Shown: positions 31,358 to 45,300 of the stretch, piece after piece
How positions within the stretch are numbered: position 1 is the first letter of the stretch
Layout: each line of letters starts with the position of its first letter
Assembly: GCA_030248215.1 (NCBI GenBank)
Contig: JASANG010002859.1
Span: 186,001 to 250,000 of the forward strand
From: Enoplolaimus lenunculus
Lineage: Eukaryota; Nematoda; Enoplea; Enoplida; Thoracostomopsidae
Direction: 5' to 3'
DNA length: 64,000 nucleotides
Made by a program: the position numbers and the translations under genes
Notes under the pieces: generated by a model
What the model was told of the DNA's origin: nothing
Databases searched by the model: none
What the model saw: only the letters and a program-made list of their open reading frames with translations

Positions 31358-34300
31358 CTGACGACTTCTCGTGTATGAAGCGTCGCCTGAAACGTTATCT
31401 GGCGTAAAGCGGACGCGTTGTAAGTTTGCCAAACCTCAATCTATAACAACTTTAGTTTGATAGTGTTCATAATTGAACTAACGCATTGTCTGTCCAGCAT
31501 TTTGGCTAATTCTTAATCTTGAATGGTGCCACCGATAGCTACCTCTGGTCCCTGTGAAAAATATTTCATACAAATTGTATGCTTTTGTAATTTTGAAAGC
31601 TTTCTGTCGCCAAAGTATAGGTGACAGGTGGACGGTTTTTCCACTAAACTATAACGAATAGTCTACATGAATTTTTTGCCGGGTTTTAAAAAATCGTAAA
31701 GTAAAAATTTTTGACAACGCGGATATTTACTACATTTAGTTCATTGGCAGGGGTAAATGGAAAGTAAACAGTACGGAAATGTATAGTGAACAGTGAAAAA
31801 ATATGAAAACGGAAAACTGATATTGAACTATAATGCGCTTACTGCTCGCAGCTTTCCGAGTGCGGTCTGGTTTTGGTCATAAAATAGAATAGGAGTTACA
31901 ACGGCACTGGCCAGGGTACAACCAAAGGTTTGGAGCGCGTTTCTTTTTAACTTTTGTCAGTTTTGAAGAATGAATTGTCGAAATTTCGTAAAAAATGAGC
32001 GTTAAACCAAACGATTAAACACGTCACTGCTAACAAATTAAACATTTTAACTTTCGCTGCGGCTCCGGCAAGTTTTGTTGACCTCTGGCTCCAGTATTTT
32101 TCACCTCCGGATGCACTCTGGTTCTGAAAATCGACCTGCTTTGATACATTTTTGCCGAAAATTCCAGCAATTTTCAGTGAAGTATTTCGTGTTTTGTAAA
32201 AACTGTTCCATTTGATGAGCTTGAAAACTTTACCAGCGACGAATCTTCCGTATGATAAGTGAATGGGTGTTCTCTTGACTTGCTCGGCAGATCACCGCCC
32301 TTAATAAAGCAATTTAGCAATGGTTTCCATTTTGGTTGCATTAAAACCTGAGGAACGTTTGATTTCTTAAGCGTTTTACGATTTGTGAATTATGACATAT
32401 TTTAAGTTGACAACGTACCATTCATTGGGGGAAAATAAAATGCGGAGGGAAGCTATGCGAACTGAGCCAAATTTATTAAGATGGTGTCGTGTTTCCATGG
32501 CTGCCCAGTTTGCAGACGAAACCGTAACGACACAACCGAAACCACATCAACACCCGTGCTGGAAGTAGATTTTCGGCTGCCTTCTTAATGGGAAATCAGA
32601 AAAGGTAACGTAAAATTTTAGATTGGAACTGATGAGGGTAAGAATTTCTCATAACTTCCTGCTAGAAGCTCCACAATAAACTGGCAACAAATTATCTACG
32701 TTTATCTATTCGCATATCCATACTTCACAATATTAAAATTCAAAAATTTATGTGATACATTTCAATTGTTGTACTTTAGGTTCTGACAGCAAAAGTTAAT
32801 ATAAACAGTAAACAGCATAAGATAACCAACAAATAAATTGCGCGAAAAGCATAACAATAGAATCGGATGCTAAACAACAAAACCAGTCGCTTTTACCTGA
32901 TCGAGTCACAATTGGAATGACGGTTATAACATATCGGTGGATATAAAAACTGGTGCAGTGCCAAGCCATATTGGCGTTAGTGACATGGCTAAATTGGTGC
33001 CGTGGCTACGACACTTATACTTTAAATCATCATGAACATTTCGTAGAAAATACGACTGTTTAGTAGTAAACAAAATCCATTATATTCAGTCAACGAACCT
33101 TTCAGCAAAGACACATGTGTCCCGTCCGCATTTATCATTTATGGGTTTGCACATCAAAGCAAAAACGAAGCGATGGTTAAATTTTTCTAACTAAATACTA
33201 TTCACACCCATTACAGTACTCACCAAGTATCAAATAAACTTGGTGCACGCCAATCACACTAATATATGTAGAGCAATAGCAGACCATATCGGACAATACA
33301 CACAACTAAACAAACAAACAAACGACATAATACAAAAAACAAACTGGGAACGGACTACGCACAAATACAAATGATTCGTTTTCGACCTGACATTTTTAAA
33401 AAAATCAAAAGCATCGCCGGCTCTTGTGCAGTTTCCAGCCACAGGTTTCGAAATTTTGCAAACTTTGACATATCTTAGCTTCGGCGTAAGCTTAAACTTG
33501 TGGGCTGAAGTGTATAAGAGCACTACTGTAAAATTTTAATCCCTGTTTGTGTAGATAACCGCAATTTGATCCGGACAAACCAGTATAATTAAGTTATACA
33601 ACATTACTTAGTAACCTATTGAAATGTTACCGCAACGATATAGATACTTATATATATGCATATTTATATATAATATATATTTATGTATACCAATTTTTAC
33701 ACATATATTTCCACCAATATTGATTCGATTTACTTAAGCCAAGGAACCAAAACATCTAAATTTCAACACTCGCATATTTTCCCTCATAAGCATAAGCTTA
33801 ATCGTAATCTGTGAAAAAGAATGGCAATTTCAAAAACCGAGATGGATACGTGTACAAGAACCAAAAATTCTACGATCCAACTTTACCAACCACACGCGGA
33901 TTAAGGTTTGATACCGAAAAGACTTAAAATAATTAAATATTATTTTAACGCATAAAACTGCATAATATGCGCTCAGCCTGTGATGTATGCAAGGTGAACG
34001 TTAGTTTCAAACGGTTAGCGTAATATTCATTGCGCAATTTTTTAGTTACGCTGAGTTTGACAAATGGCAGTAATGTGCGTATATAACGTTTGAATGCAGC
34101 CAATAACTCCTTCATGGATACAAATATGAGGGGGGTCGATTGGGAACCATCTCCGCTTCTAACGCCTTCGACCTATGGCCCAAAACTTTATCGCCAGAAC
34201 TGAAAACGTTTATCGTATTCGGAAATTTTTTTGTTGTTGCCCTGCTGTAAATCGACTGTCTCTCTCTACCAAACAAATTGCTGGTTGTGGGTTTGAATTT

Positions 34301-34627
34301 TTTTACAATAAAACTAGAATTTTGCTAAATTTCACCAGCGTAAAAATTTCGATTGGCTGTGTCGTCGTTTAGTTCGTAGCAACTCACTTTTTGTTATAGT
34401 AATAAGGTACGTTAGGAAACATTTTTTACACCAAAAAAATCGGAAATGCATATTTAAATGACCAACGAATGGTTTAAATAAACGTCTAATACAATCTACA
34501 TTACACGCGATGTTGGCAACCGATTTGAAAACATACGTCACCATTATGGTTGACATTCGAACATTACAAAGTATATACAATGCGTTCATACTTTCGCAAG
34601 CATTCGTTAGCTACATATATTATCTAA

Positions 34628-34850
34628 ACCCGTATTCTCAAATGTGTGCAGCACCTATTACCAGTTCGTCATAGGCTTTGTAACTTTCGAACCAGGGAAT
34701 AGTGAGGTTTGAAATTGAGCACCACATTTATTGCTTTCGATTTTCCCTGCTACTGTGCCATTTTTGAAATCTGTAATTGTAGCAGTACGTTAGTTTGAAA
34801 ACCTATTACTAACTGGTGATAGGTGCTATATGCATTTGACAATATGGGCC
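34628..34850. mobile_element. MITE family C
   Basis: CCCGTATTCTCAAATGTGTG to GCATTTGACAATATGGGCC. Begins about 390 bases beyond the vhp-1 stop, so it may lie in that gene's 3' UTR. Confidence 0.75.
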
Positions 34851-35242
34851 CTGCATTCAAACGTACATGTATCATTTATATATTATACAGCATGTTCCTT
34901 GTGGTACTCACAGAAAATAAGTCAACAGGCGTGCCTACTTGTTTACTTTTCGCTCCCAAAAGTATGTGCCCCCGCACAAGCAGTTTAATAATAAAACAGG
35001 CTTAGGCTTTAAATTTAGGTTTACACTTAATTTTACAAAAAAATAAGGGGAAACGTTTTTAACTTTAATCTAATTAACATTGGTGCGACGAAGAAAGTAA
35101 ACAAGTATTAACCAGGGCACACTACCAACAATACAATTCTTACACGCCATTACAAACTAAACGTTTCACGGAAGCTAAACAGCAAACACGAATACAAGAT
35201 GAGCTAAACCAAAAGTTTACTGAGATTTTTACAGTGTCATCT

Positions 35243-36945
35243 TTACGACACCGCAATCTCAACGCTTGACGTAGATCCAAGGCTTTCTTGATCAAAATCA
35301 CGTCCTCGATAGGGCACATGGTAAAATTTGCCAGTCTTAAAGTGACACTCACGTTGTTGTTGTTGTTGAGCGCTAACACTAGCGGCTGCTTGATCAAACC
35401 ACAACGGAACCGATGCAGCGTGTCCCGTGTCAAGCTCTGAGTCACTCATTGCAATCAACGCATAATCAGGCACATCTGAATTCAACGGTGGGAGTTTCTC
35501 ATGGTCTTGACCTATCAATAAACAACCCGGAATTTCTGAAGGTAACATTGTCGTTGACGTTGACGTATGATAACACGACACTGATCGTGGGAAATTGGAA
35601 GTTCGAGTAACGAAAGTTCTCTTACAACGGGCAGCATCACATACAGTTTGCAGCGCTGAATGCTCACAAATCCATTGGGAGCCCGGATAACAACAGTGTC
35701 CGGTCGCATAATCGAGAACTTCGTTGCTTTTCGATCTATTTTTCAACCATTTCGGTAGTTCAAATCGAGTAGACGACTGATGCCATTGGGTATGGGTTGG
35801 GCGTAACAGTTTGCTAAATTCACCACGAGAGGTTTTGGTGTTCCCACGTTGCGAGCAACAAACATCTCTCGCAGTTCTCCCAACAGATGAACTTTCACAA
35901 CTACTCACAACGCTGCAATCAGAATCAGAATAATTATCGACGCTGTTTCTCATTGAATGAACAGAGTTAAATAGTTGTGGCGGCGGTTTAGGTGGACAGC
36001 AATCTACGGTCCGCGGTGCAGTCATATGACACGAAACCCCCCTAATTGTACTTGCATTTGCATTCCTGAGAAACGCCACTGGTGTTCGATTTGGGATCGC
36101 GGTTTGATCTGGCTCAAAACCTGTATCAGATACGCCACTGGCTGCTCCAATCTCGTGAGGTGGTTCCATCATACCGTAAACCTCACCGGTATGTTGGTTA
36201 GACATTCGATCAACACTCGACGACATCAAATTGGTGCTATTATCATTGCGAGAATGTCTAGCTATACGACAATGCTCGTAGTACCGTGTAAGCCGATCAC
36301 TCACCTGCTTACCAACGGTTCTGGTGCGCGATTTCACCGGAACTTCCGGCTGGTTTTCTATAGAATTCCCATTAGCATTATAGCGTCTGCGACTAAACGA
36401 ATTCGGAGATTGCCGACCAACAGCTGTTCGTTGATGACGGTTACCATCGATTGCAGTTTGCATCCAACATACCTTCGTGTCCGGCTTCGTTGTTTTTCGT
36501 TCTTCCGCAAAACATCCACCGGCAAACTTTTGATTCCGCAGCCAACTTGAACTTGACCAACACGCTCCTTTTTCCAGTTGCAGCGGAGGCCGTTCTGTCA
36601 TCGTATCTATCATAGAATCGATAGCTACAGAATCCCTCAACTGGTTGCTGTTATCCGCCCAAAGCTCTGTGTCTGAAAACGAACTATGACCGCAAGTGTC
36701 TTCTTTGACATCGGTGTAACAAGCGCCCTCCATAAAATCACCAGGCCAATTTTCGCGATTACGGGTAAAACAAAATTTGTCTCTCACGTCTGCTGTTGGA
36801 GTTACTGCATCGATTGCTTCAGACGGTGGTAGTAGATCATAGTCAAGCGCTTCATCTGGGGAAGCGTTTCGTGAAGACTTTGGTGCTACAACATCCACTG
36901 GAGTAGTACCGTCGTCGCATCGGCAACAACGATTACTTGACGATC
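35243..36945 (-). CDS. vhp-1: vhp-1 last exon: C-terminal tail
   Basis: 567 codons including TAA. Starts SSSNRCCRCDDG after a TTTTTAG acceptor. Polar, with several acidic/Ser clusters (DNYSDSDCS, AMSDSELDTG). Ends VEIAVS, similar in character to the IEVS-type end I recall for vertebrate DUSP8/16. Confidence 0.88.
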
Positions 36946-39291
36946 CTAAAAATTAAAAAAAACACGGCTTTTCTAAACAATGAAACAGAACTTAGTATCC
37001 TGTTTACACTGAATTACGAGTTATTTGGACTGGCATCAATTGTTGCAAAAGCACTGACATAATCATTTACCATGCTTTCGCAGCAAAACATCCCGCATCC
37101 GGATATTACAAAAACACCCAGAAAAAATACCCGAAATAGAATTCAAATGCATTTCTTTCCACTCGCATGACGCCTTGCGATTGAGCAAGGTGCAACAAAA
37201 GTTGTACAAAATTTTGCGTCATCGTTGGGGTCCCACAGTTATCGGCTGTTAGGTCTCAAACATCATCAGACAAACCTGGCGGCTAAAAGTTACATGAAGA
37301 CAAAATATATTTAGGCATTCCGGATCCGACTTTTAATACCAAAATATTTCGTATCCGAGTACGGCTTTTCATTTTAATTTGTTCTAGATTTACTAATTTT
37401 GTCTTACTTCTTACTTCGACATAATTTGCTAACCTCCGGCTATGGTATAAGAGTTTCACCTCCGGTTACACAATATTGCCCAAATATTTCAGGATCTCCA
37501 ATTGCCGAACAGGAAAAACGATCAGAACTGATACTGGCATCGGTTAGATATAAAACCTCTCAGAACTGCAGACAAATTTCGCACATAAATTGCAAATAAT
37601 ACACGGCAGAAACGATGAATAAATTACGATTCCGATTCCGATGTTTTCGATTTTAATCGGAATTCTAATCGGAATTTCATTTGCACCCAGAGAATTAATG
37701 TACAGGAACCAGTAAACTAATAAACACGCATAACTTTTTAGATTTACCTAACTCAACAGCGTCATCGCTATCTGACATCGGAGCTTCAGTCCACGAAATC
37801 GTTCGTTTCTTTACTCCAAACGGCGACCTGCGTCCAAAACCACTCAACACGACTTCGGGTGGTCGCGAAAATTTCGATCGACCTCCACTATGCTGTAGCT
37901 TGACGCGATAATTAGGGCCAAGCTGCTTTATGACAGCAGCACTTGTACTACGGTTTGACCCATGACCCAATATGACTGATGGTTTATGTTTATCTAGCAA
38001 CCACGATCCCGCAAGCGGCGCCGGGTTTTCGCTCACGTTTGTCTGATCCCCGCAATCTCTAATGTCAATTGTCTTCCGTTGAATGGGCGATACAACTGCG
38101 ACTTCACGTTTTTCCCAACTAGCAGTGCATGATTTTACGTTCGAACCTTTTAAATTCACCAATTTTGGATACATGGATGAAGAAAGCTGGCTATCTATGT
38201 GGTTCTTATTCGCCTGTTTCTCTTCTTCGTCTATACTCTCTTCCGAATGAGCCTTAGATGCAAAATTGTTTATAGTATTTGTTGCCAAATTCTCGACTCC
38301 AATGTGCCCTATTGCTGATGGTGACTTCATACGATTGGAAGCATGCGGTACGCATCCTATACTTCTTGACGAATATGTTGATTTTAGAGGCGGTGTATTG
38401 CAGTGCTGTAACGGTGTTGCCGAGCGTTTGCGGAACTGTAGTCCTTGGTGTACAGCCGAGCTGTGTTTTTGCATTCCGAACCTTTCACATAGAGTGTCCA
38501 TCGCGGTTGCGTTAAGTGTTTTCACTGCAGCCGCACTATCAGTGTTTGACGTACCATTACTCAATTCAATTTCAATGGCTTTCTTGTCATCGTCACCCAT
38601 AAATTCACATTGCGAGACGTCCCAAGGTTTTTGTGTTTCCTCTACTACACCCACACACTGGCTACGATTCCCAAGTACCTCCAGCACAGGCGAAACTTCC
38701 AGATGTCCTTTGATCACACTACCAGTATGTTCACTGCTGTCACTCAAGTGTCTTGAATTCTGCTTAAAACATCGCGGTTTTACGTCTTGTGGCGGCGGAA
38801 ATAGAACGTTTGAATTTACATTTCGAATTATTTCAGACGTACTAGCAGCTCCAGTGTCTACGGAGGAAGCGGATATTTCCGCTGATGGCCGTCTACTTTC
38901 GGGTGCGCTATTGCCACTAGCCGGAGTATAAAATCCTGCTGACGAACAGCACGATGCCGTATCCATTAGGTCATTGTCAAGTTGTCCAGTAGTCTCAACT
39001 GTAGCTGTCATTTCTTGCCCGTCACTTCCAACTAACTGAATGGAAGGTGGTGTAGCGCTTGCGCCGCCCGTTTGCGCCGCATAACTTACAGGTACGCGAG
39101 ACAAACTGGTTTCAATTGACGAGTCCCTGATACCATGACATACTTGAAGCCGAGACAACGCGAGATCTGATCCTGTATGCTTGGCCGAGGCATGAAACAA
39201 AGGATTGACAGCACTCGTCGAAAAGTTCCCATTCATAATGTCATCTTTTCTAGCAGTACCTTGCTTATTATCGGCTATAACAAATTTATTC

Positions 39292-39337
<46 letters not shown>

Positions 39338-39339
39338 GC

Positions 39340-39370
<31 letters not shown>

Positions 39371-42300
39371 CAATGCTAAATTGAAGATTTGATGCCTGAA
39401 TTGGAAGTAGCGATTTATTACCAGGAAAACCATTCGCTTCGTTTGTCAGTTTGCCCTCCGTTCGAATTGCTTGTGCCGCCAACTGTGACATTTGGTCGCC
39501 AACTGCGTTGCGCACGGGTTGTGTCTGAGGTAGTACTAAATGGTTTCGTGATGTCGACGAAAAACTTGCATCATTACGACGTGCTTCAGCGGACTGTCCG
39601 ATAACAGGCGGTGACATTGAGCATTGGTTTGGTCCAACATTACGTCGATTAGACTTTACAACATTCGCATGATGATGGTCATCAGTCTCGTTCCCAGCGA
39701 CGTCCATAGGTCTCACGTGAGAGGACCTGCGCACAGAATTGTTGCCAACTAAGCCAGTCGCCACTGGATTCGGACTTGTTGCGACGGCGCTAACGAACGA
39801 ATCCGTTGACCGGCCAGTATCCGGTGTGATCGTCCCATGATTAGCAACGGATGGTGACACTGACAAATTAGTCGCGTTACCATCTCGCGATGCGACGGTG
39901 CCACTGCCGCCGCCGCCAAGAGACAATTTCGAAACTTCTGTACTTGGAGATGGCAAATCTGTAGTGGTCACTGCTGTACTGTTTGCCATCGCTGTTATTT
40001 TCGGCCATGCAAAACCAGCAAAACGACGCGCTGGTGGTGGTGCATTCGTTGTACTGCTTGCCGCAGACAATAATGCACTGCGACTATCGTTGCTTGTAAT
40101 GCTGCAACTAGCACCACAACTAGAACTTCCTGTCGACATCTTTTGTGGATAAATATCAAAACTTGACGTTGGTGACATTCGTGCGAGTGGGCTTTTCACA
40201 GTCTGTTGCCCCATAGCAAAACCAAAGGAACTTTTCGTAGCGTTCGCGTCTGTTGTAGTCCTGTTCCGCAGGTCAGTTTCGTTCCGGTTACGTGCACACA
40301 TTAAGAATCCGGTGGGAGGCGAAACTGGAGACGGGCTCGCCGACGATGACAACGCAGACTCGTCTACTTCCGGTAGGACGTTTGCCATGTACGCTGCGAC
40401 TGCGCTCAATTTCGCGTTGCAACTATTGCTGTTTGCGGTTGCAGTTGTCACACTACGGTATACTGACGGTGCAGCAATAAGTGGCATCGTTTTTTCAGCT
40501 GCATGCAGTGTATTTGGTTGGCTTTGTAGCGCTGTGCACGATACTGTTGTTGCTGTTGCCAGCTGTGCAATCGTATTCCGTCTCAGCGCTATTTTGACAC
40601 CACTTGTTGTTCCATTACGTTGACTCGATATATTCGAATGTCGATTCCGAACAGCCGTGGTGGTAGCTAGATCAGATATGCTAGATAACTTATCAGTTGG
40701 AGGTCCAGGTAAGGATTTCGACATCAAATCAAGACGTAGCTTCGATTTATCCGCTGGATATCGGGTCATCCGGCCGCCGATAACGCTACTACATCGCGAC
40801 GTCTGGCTGAGTGTCTGCTCGCATACACTTGCAACTGGCAAACTCGGACCACCAACTGTGGGATTATGGCAATCAACCGTAGGGCACGACACTGACCGTT
40901 TGATACAGTCCAGATCGAGCTGTGCCGGTCTAGCATGCCCAGTTTCACACTGAAATCCAAGTCCAGATGTTGCGATTTTTTGAACCGGATCACTGGCTCC
41001 TCCAGACAAAGTAATCACCGCGTCCAAGCCCGTCCGGTTTTTCAGTGCTACACCATCTGGCTCAATTTCCATCATAGACCGCGACTCAGGATCTGCGTTT
41101 TCGTTGTTACTACCATCGGCAAATTCTTCTAATTTCCGTGTCGGAAGTGTAGTATTAGTAGTAGTAGTAGTTGTAGTAGTAGCAGTAGTAGTTGCTGTTG
41201 TACGGAATATGGCACCACAATCATTATGACCATTGCCGCTATCAGTGGTTGAGTATCTCAAAGAATGGTCGCCAAGTTGTGCGTACAGCGGCGAAGTGCC
41301 AAAAAACGGCGTTTCAAACAACGGCGAACACGTACTGCGTTCTTGATCATTGAGCGAACGAGTTTTGATTGATTTTAACAACTTTTCATACTCGAGCAGT
41401 TGACCGAGAAAATTGAAATTAGGCGATATGGACGGTCGCTTTTCTTTGACAAATCTTAAAAAAACACTCAAATAATGTATTAATCATGGTTCGACCAAAA
41501 TTCCGATTGCTGCTGCCAGAATTCCTGCAGAAAATCGATTTCTTTTTCGACATTCTAATATTATGCAGGAATAGAAATTTTTGGGTTGGTCTTCACTACG
41601 AAAACTTAATTCGTAGCTTGTGTTTGGTCAGCAAATTGCTCATAATTTATTACCTGAGTTATGTTATCTATAGAACTTGGAAAAACAACTGAAGAAAAAA
41701 ACCAAACGGGTTATATATAAGCATTACACAACATATTTTATTTTTGCAATTAATCCATGTTCCGATTCCGACGAAATAAAAATTCCCGTTCCACATATTC
41801 CAGAATATATTTTAAAACATACTTGTACGCTTCTTCAGACGTCATATGAAAATATTTCATCACATAAGCGATCGCAACAGTTGGACTTCGAGATATCCCG
41901 GCCAAGCAATGAACAATTACTTTTGTCTTCGAATCACGTACCTTATCTGGAAAATAAAATAAAAATTAAATTTAACACCACACAAAAAGCCTAAAGCCCT
42001 ATTCACACGAGCAAGTTTTTGCTGCGAGAACTTGCAGCTGCAAATTGCGCGCAAAACTTGCATTTTTTGATCAGCCAATACGAAAGCGGCTACAATAACT
42101 TCAGTAAATTTGCATGGTTGTTCACACATGTAAACTAATATTGCTAGCCATTATTTTTTAATGAATTATTTGCAGCTGCAAGTTTTTCGAACGGGATTTT
42201 GGACAAAATTAGCAAGTGTATGCAAGCTGCAGCTGCAAGTTCTCGCAGCAAAAACTTCCACGTATGTGAATGGGGCTTTAGTCTTAATAACCTTGTGAAC

Positions 42301-45300
42301 GAAAAGTTGCACATGACCCAGCTGAACTCAAGAGAAAATATTTTAAACGCAACGAATGAAAACACCGTAACACGAACTTACCCAGGAAATCGAATGCTTT
42401 TTCAAAATACGGCAACAACTTTTCAGTGTACGAGTCTGCAACTGGTATGCGCATAAATTTTTCGTCCGGTAAAAAGTCAGGCTTTGGACAGCTTGTGCTC
42501 ATGTTCAAAACGTATTGAATGCCGCGTTTCTGAAAACATAAACCGTATCAACAATAAATATACACAAGTAATATTTCTTTCAAAACTACTGTTAATACTC
42601 GTTACTTATTTGTACAGACTCTATGAGCCGCTCCATCACGTTTGCGGCCAGTGGTAACTGGTCATCGGGTATAACTGGCTGGAATTGGGGCCACCCAACG
42701 AAATTGAAAACGCATTCTAGGAGATAGCTCGTCCAATTACAATATATATTTAATTATCCATAGACCTTGTGTAGCTCCAACACATATATAATCTCTGTCC
42801 AGGCCAAAAGTAAACCAATATATACAATAAATATAAATAAAGCTTTGAAGAATGGCAAAGATAAGAGGTATTAATAAGCACAGCGTTCGTAAATACTGTG
42901 TTATATTCGAGTATATTGTCGGCAGGTATTCAAGGTCTTGCCAGATGATTTGACCAATATACCTTAAAATTTTATATGCTTTTCGAAATACCTAAATCAC
43001 TAGTACTCCACAACGTTTTCCAGAGATGTTCACACCAACAATACTACCGCCTGAATAAATGTGTCCCATTTGAGAACTCGTTATGATCAACGAAAAAACC
43101 CCATTTTTTGTACTTTTCATGAAATTACGGAACCGTTGGTGCCGCGTTAAAGTATTTTAAATAATATACCGCGGAAAAAGTTTAAAAGTACCGGTGTAAA
43201 TAATATATATTTATTAAACAGAACACAATTTGGTTCCGCTCCTGAAGCCTTTTTGCTTATTTCTTAGCAATTTTTTTTCACATTGAACTTCGCGAATTAG
43301 CTTGTGAACGACATGAACAAGAATCCGGTCGTAAGTTTTAGTATTCGGGTCATTCAGTAAAGTTTCCGATTAATCTCGATATGCAAGTTTATCAAGCTTC
43401 ACAGATCGTTCTGGCACTCCAATGTTGGTTCGCACTGTCATTTTTCCTCAATCGCACAAGTGCGATCCAACCCACGAGTTGCGGAGCGCTAACCTAAATC
43501 TATGGACCCGTATTCTCAAATGTGTATAGCACCCATCACCAGTTGATGATACGTCTTGTAACTTTCGAACCAGCGAATGCTAATGCGCAAAATACAGCAC
43601 ATTTTTCGCATATGATTTACTCTACGCTTGTACCAATTTTAACTTCAACAAGTACTGCAATTAGTTAATGAGATTGAAAACCTTCTATTACTGATGATAG
43701 ATGCTATATACATTTGAGAATATGAGCTGATGTAGTCGGTTACAAAAAATTTGACTAAAATGACAGTTGGTATGCTTAACGCAAAATATTATTGTTTTGG
43801 CAAAATTTCACAAACAACAAAAAATTCAGCGTATCCGCAAATTAATGCACGAAAATCAGTCGTTAATTTCGCACAATTGTGTCTTTGTTATCATTTCGGC
43901 AGTTGTGTTTTTGTTTAGTTTGTACAGTTAATTTTGCCATTTGTCTACATATTCGGCGTCAGTAAATCTCTTAAAGTTGACAATTATACGCGAGTGATTA
44001 GCATGATTATGTCTATGAGTTTTGATCGCTTTCTGCCGTCTTCAGGCGGTGTTTGAAAGCATATCTTGTAAAGGTATGAAGCTAAAAGTTAAAGTGCCCC
44101 GAAAGTGCCATCAGAAAAAAGAATATGTTTCCAAACTGCGCCAGAAACAAATTGGTCAAGTGTATAAACAAGGTTGAAATAAATTTTTAGTGTTGAGTTT
44201 AATTTTTTAGCAAAATGGCAAAAATGCACTCTAAATCCTGCTGAACATGTGACATCTGCCACTGAAACGATATTCGCTGCGTTCTAGTTTGGAGAATTAC
44301 TTATATAGTGTCCACGGTGCAACCGGAATTGCGGTTCCGGCAGGGAAATCCGGTATTTTTCACTATCCGGTTCCAGTAAAAAATGTGGTAATTTTCACCA
44401 GAATTTTCCAGTATTTTCGGTATTGAAAATTTTTTCCCATTCTGAGAAAAATTGACATATTATTGTAACTTTTTTCTAAAATTGTCTGAGCGTGTACTTA
44501 TTGACAAAATTTTAAATTTGTTTCATACTTTATAAATGATCATACGTTTTCAGCTACTGCATTTGTTTCAGGATTTTTACATCCTAAATGGTGTGTTTAC
44601 AAAGGTCAAAGCGATAAAATAGCGTTAAAAATGAATGTTTCGGTAACGAAAATTTTTTGTTTTCCGGCTCCGCTCTCGGTATTTTTTAACTTTCCAGTCC
44701 CGATATTTTATAATTCAGGTTGCACCCTGATAGTGTCAGCAGCCAATTTCGAAGTTTACATTAAACCAAACCTTTCTTGTTGAACTGCGTTCGCCAAGAA
44801 ATTAAACAGTAGTTTTGATTTTTCACAATAGCTTTCAGTCACCAGGTACAAACAATTAAAACACTGTAAATTTAGCTAAATAAATTCGAAATTAAGTTAT
44901 ACGAGTCGATTAAATTTAAATGAACAGGCATACTGCTATAGTACAAATGAAAAACTACGAAAATATTACGTATATACGAAGATACGCCAGAAGATCTTTG
45001 TAAAACAAATTTCTAGGCATGTGCCGATACCAGAATTCTTGCCGATGCCGAACCGATTCCAACTTTAGCACACCTGCTTAATTAACAGATAGGATACTAC
45101 ACTACATCATTATATTATGAAGATTTAAATCCTGACCATCGTAACCGATTACAATTGTACAAGAAAGCGGTTCGTTTTAGTTAATTTTTTCAAACACAAA
45201 CGCAAAAGAGATAACAGTTTTCCTGACCTGTAAAAAATTAAACTCAACACTAAAACTTTATTTCAACTTTGCTTATCAACTTGACCAATTTGTTTCTGGT

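Larger units (their letters stand above)
31107..35242. other. Convergent 3' spacer between Myt1 and vhp-1
   Basis: No supported exon. Expected to hold both 3' UTRs. Contains a worn CAGGGTGCAACC-type relic at about 31.9-32.1 kb and a family C MITE at 34628-34850. The rest shows nothing I can assign. Confidence 0.6.

Noticed and set aside
33254-33523. 89-codon minus-strand frame in the convergent spacer
   Set aside because: No motif, no splice context; may be 3'-UTR sequence.
35975-36550. 191-codon plus-strand frame, and 38266-38931 likewise
   Set aside because: Antisense shadows of the low-complexity vhp-1 exons.
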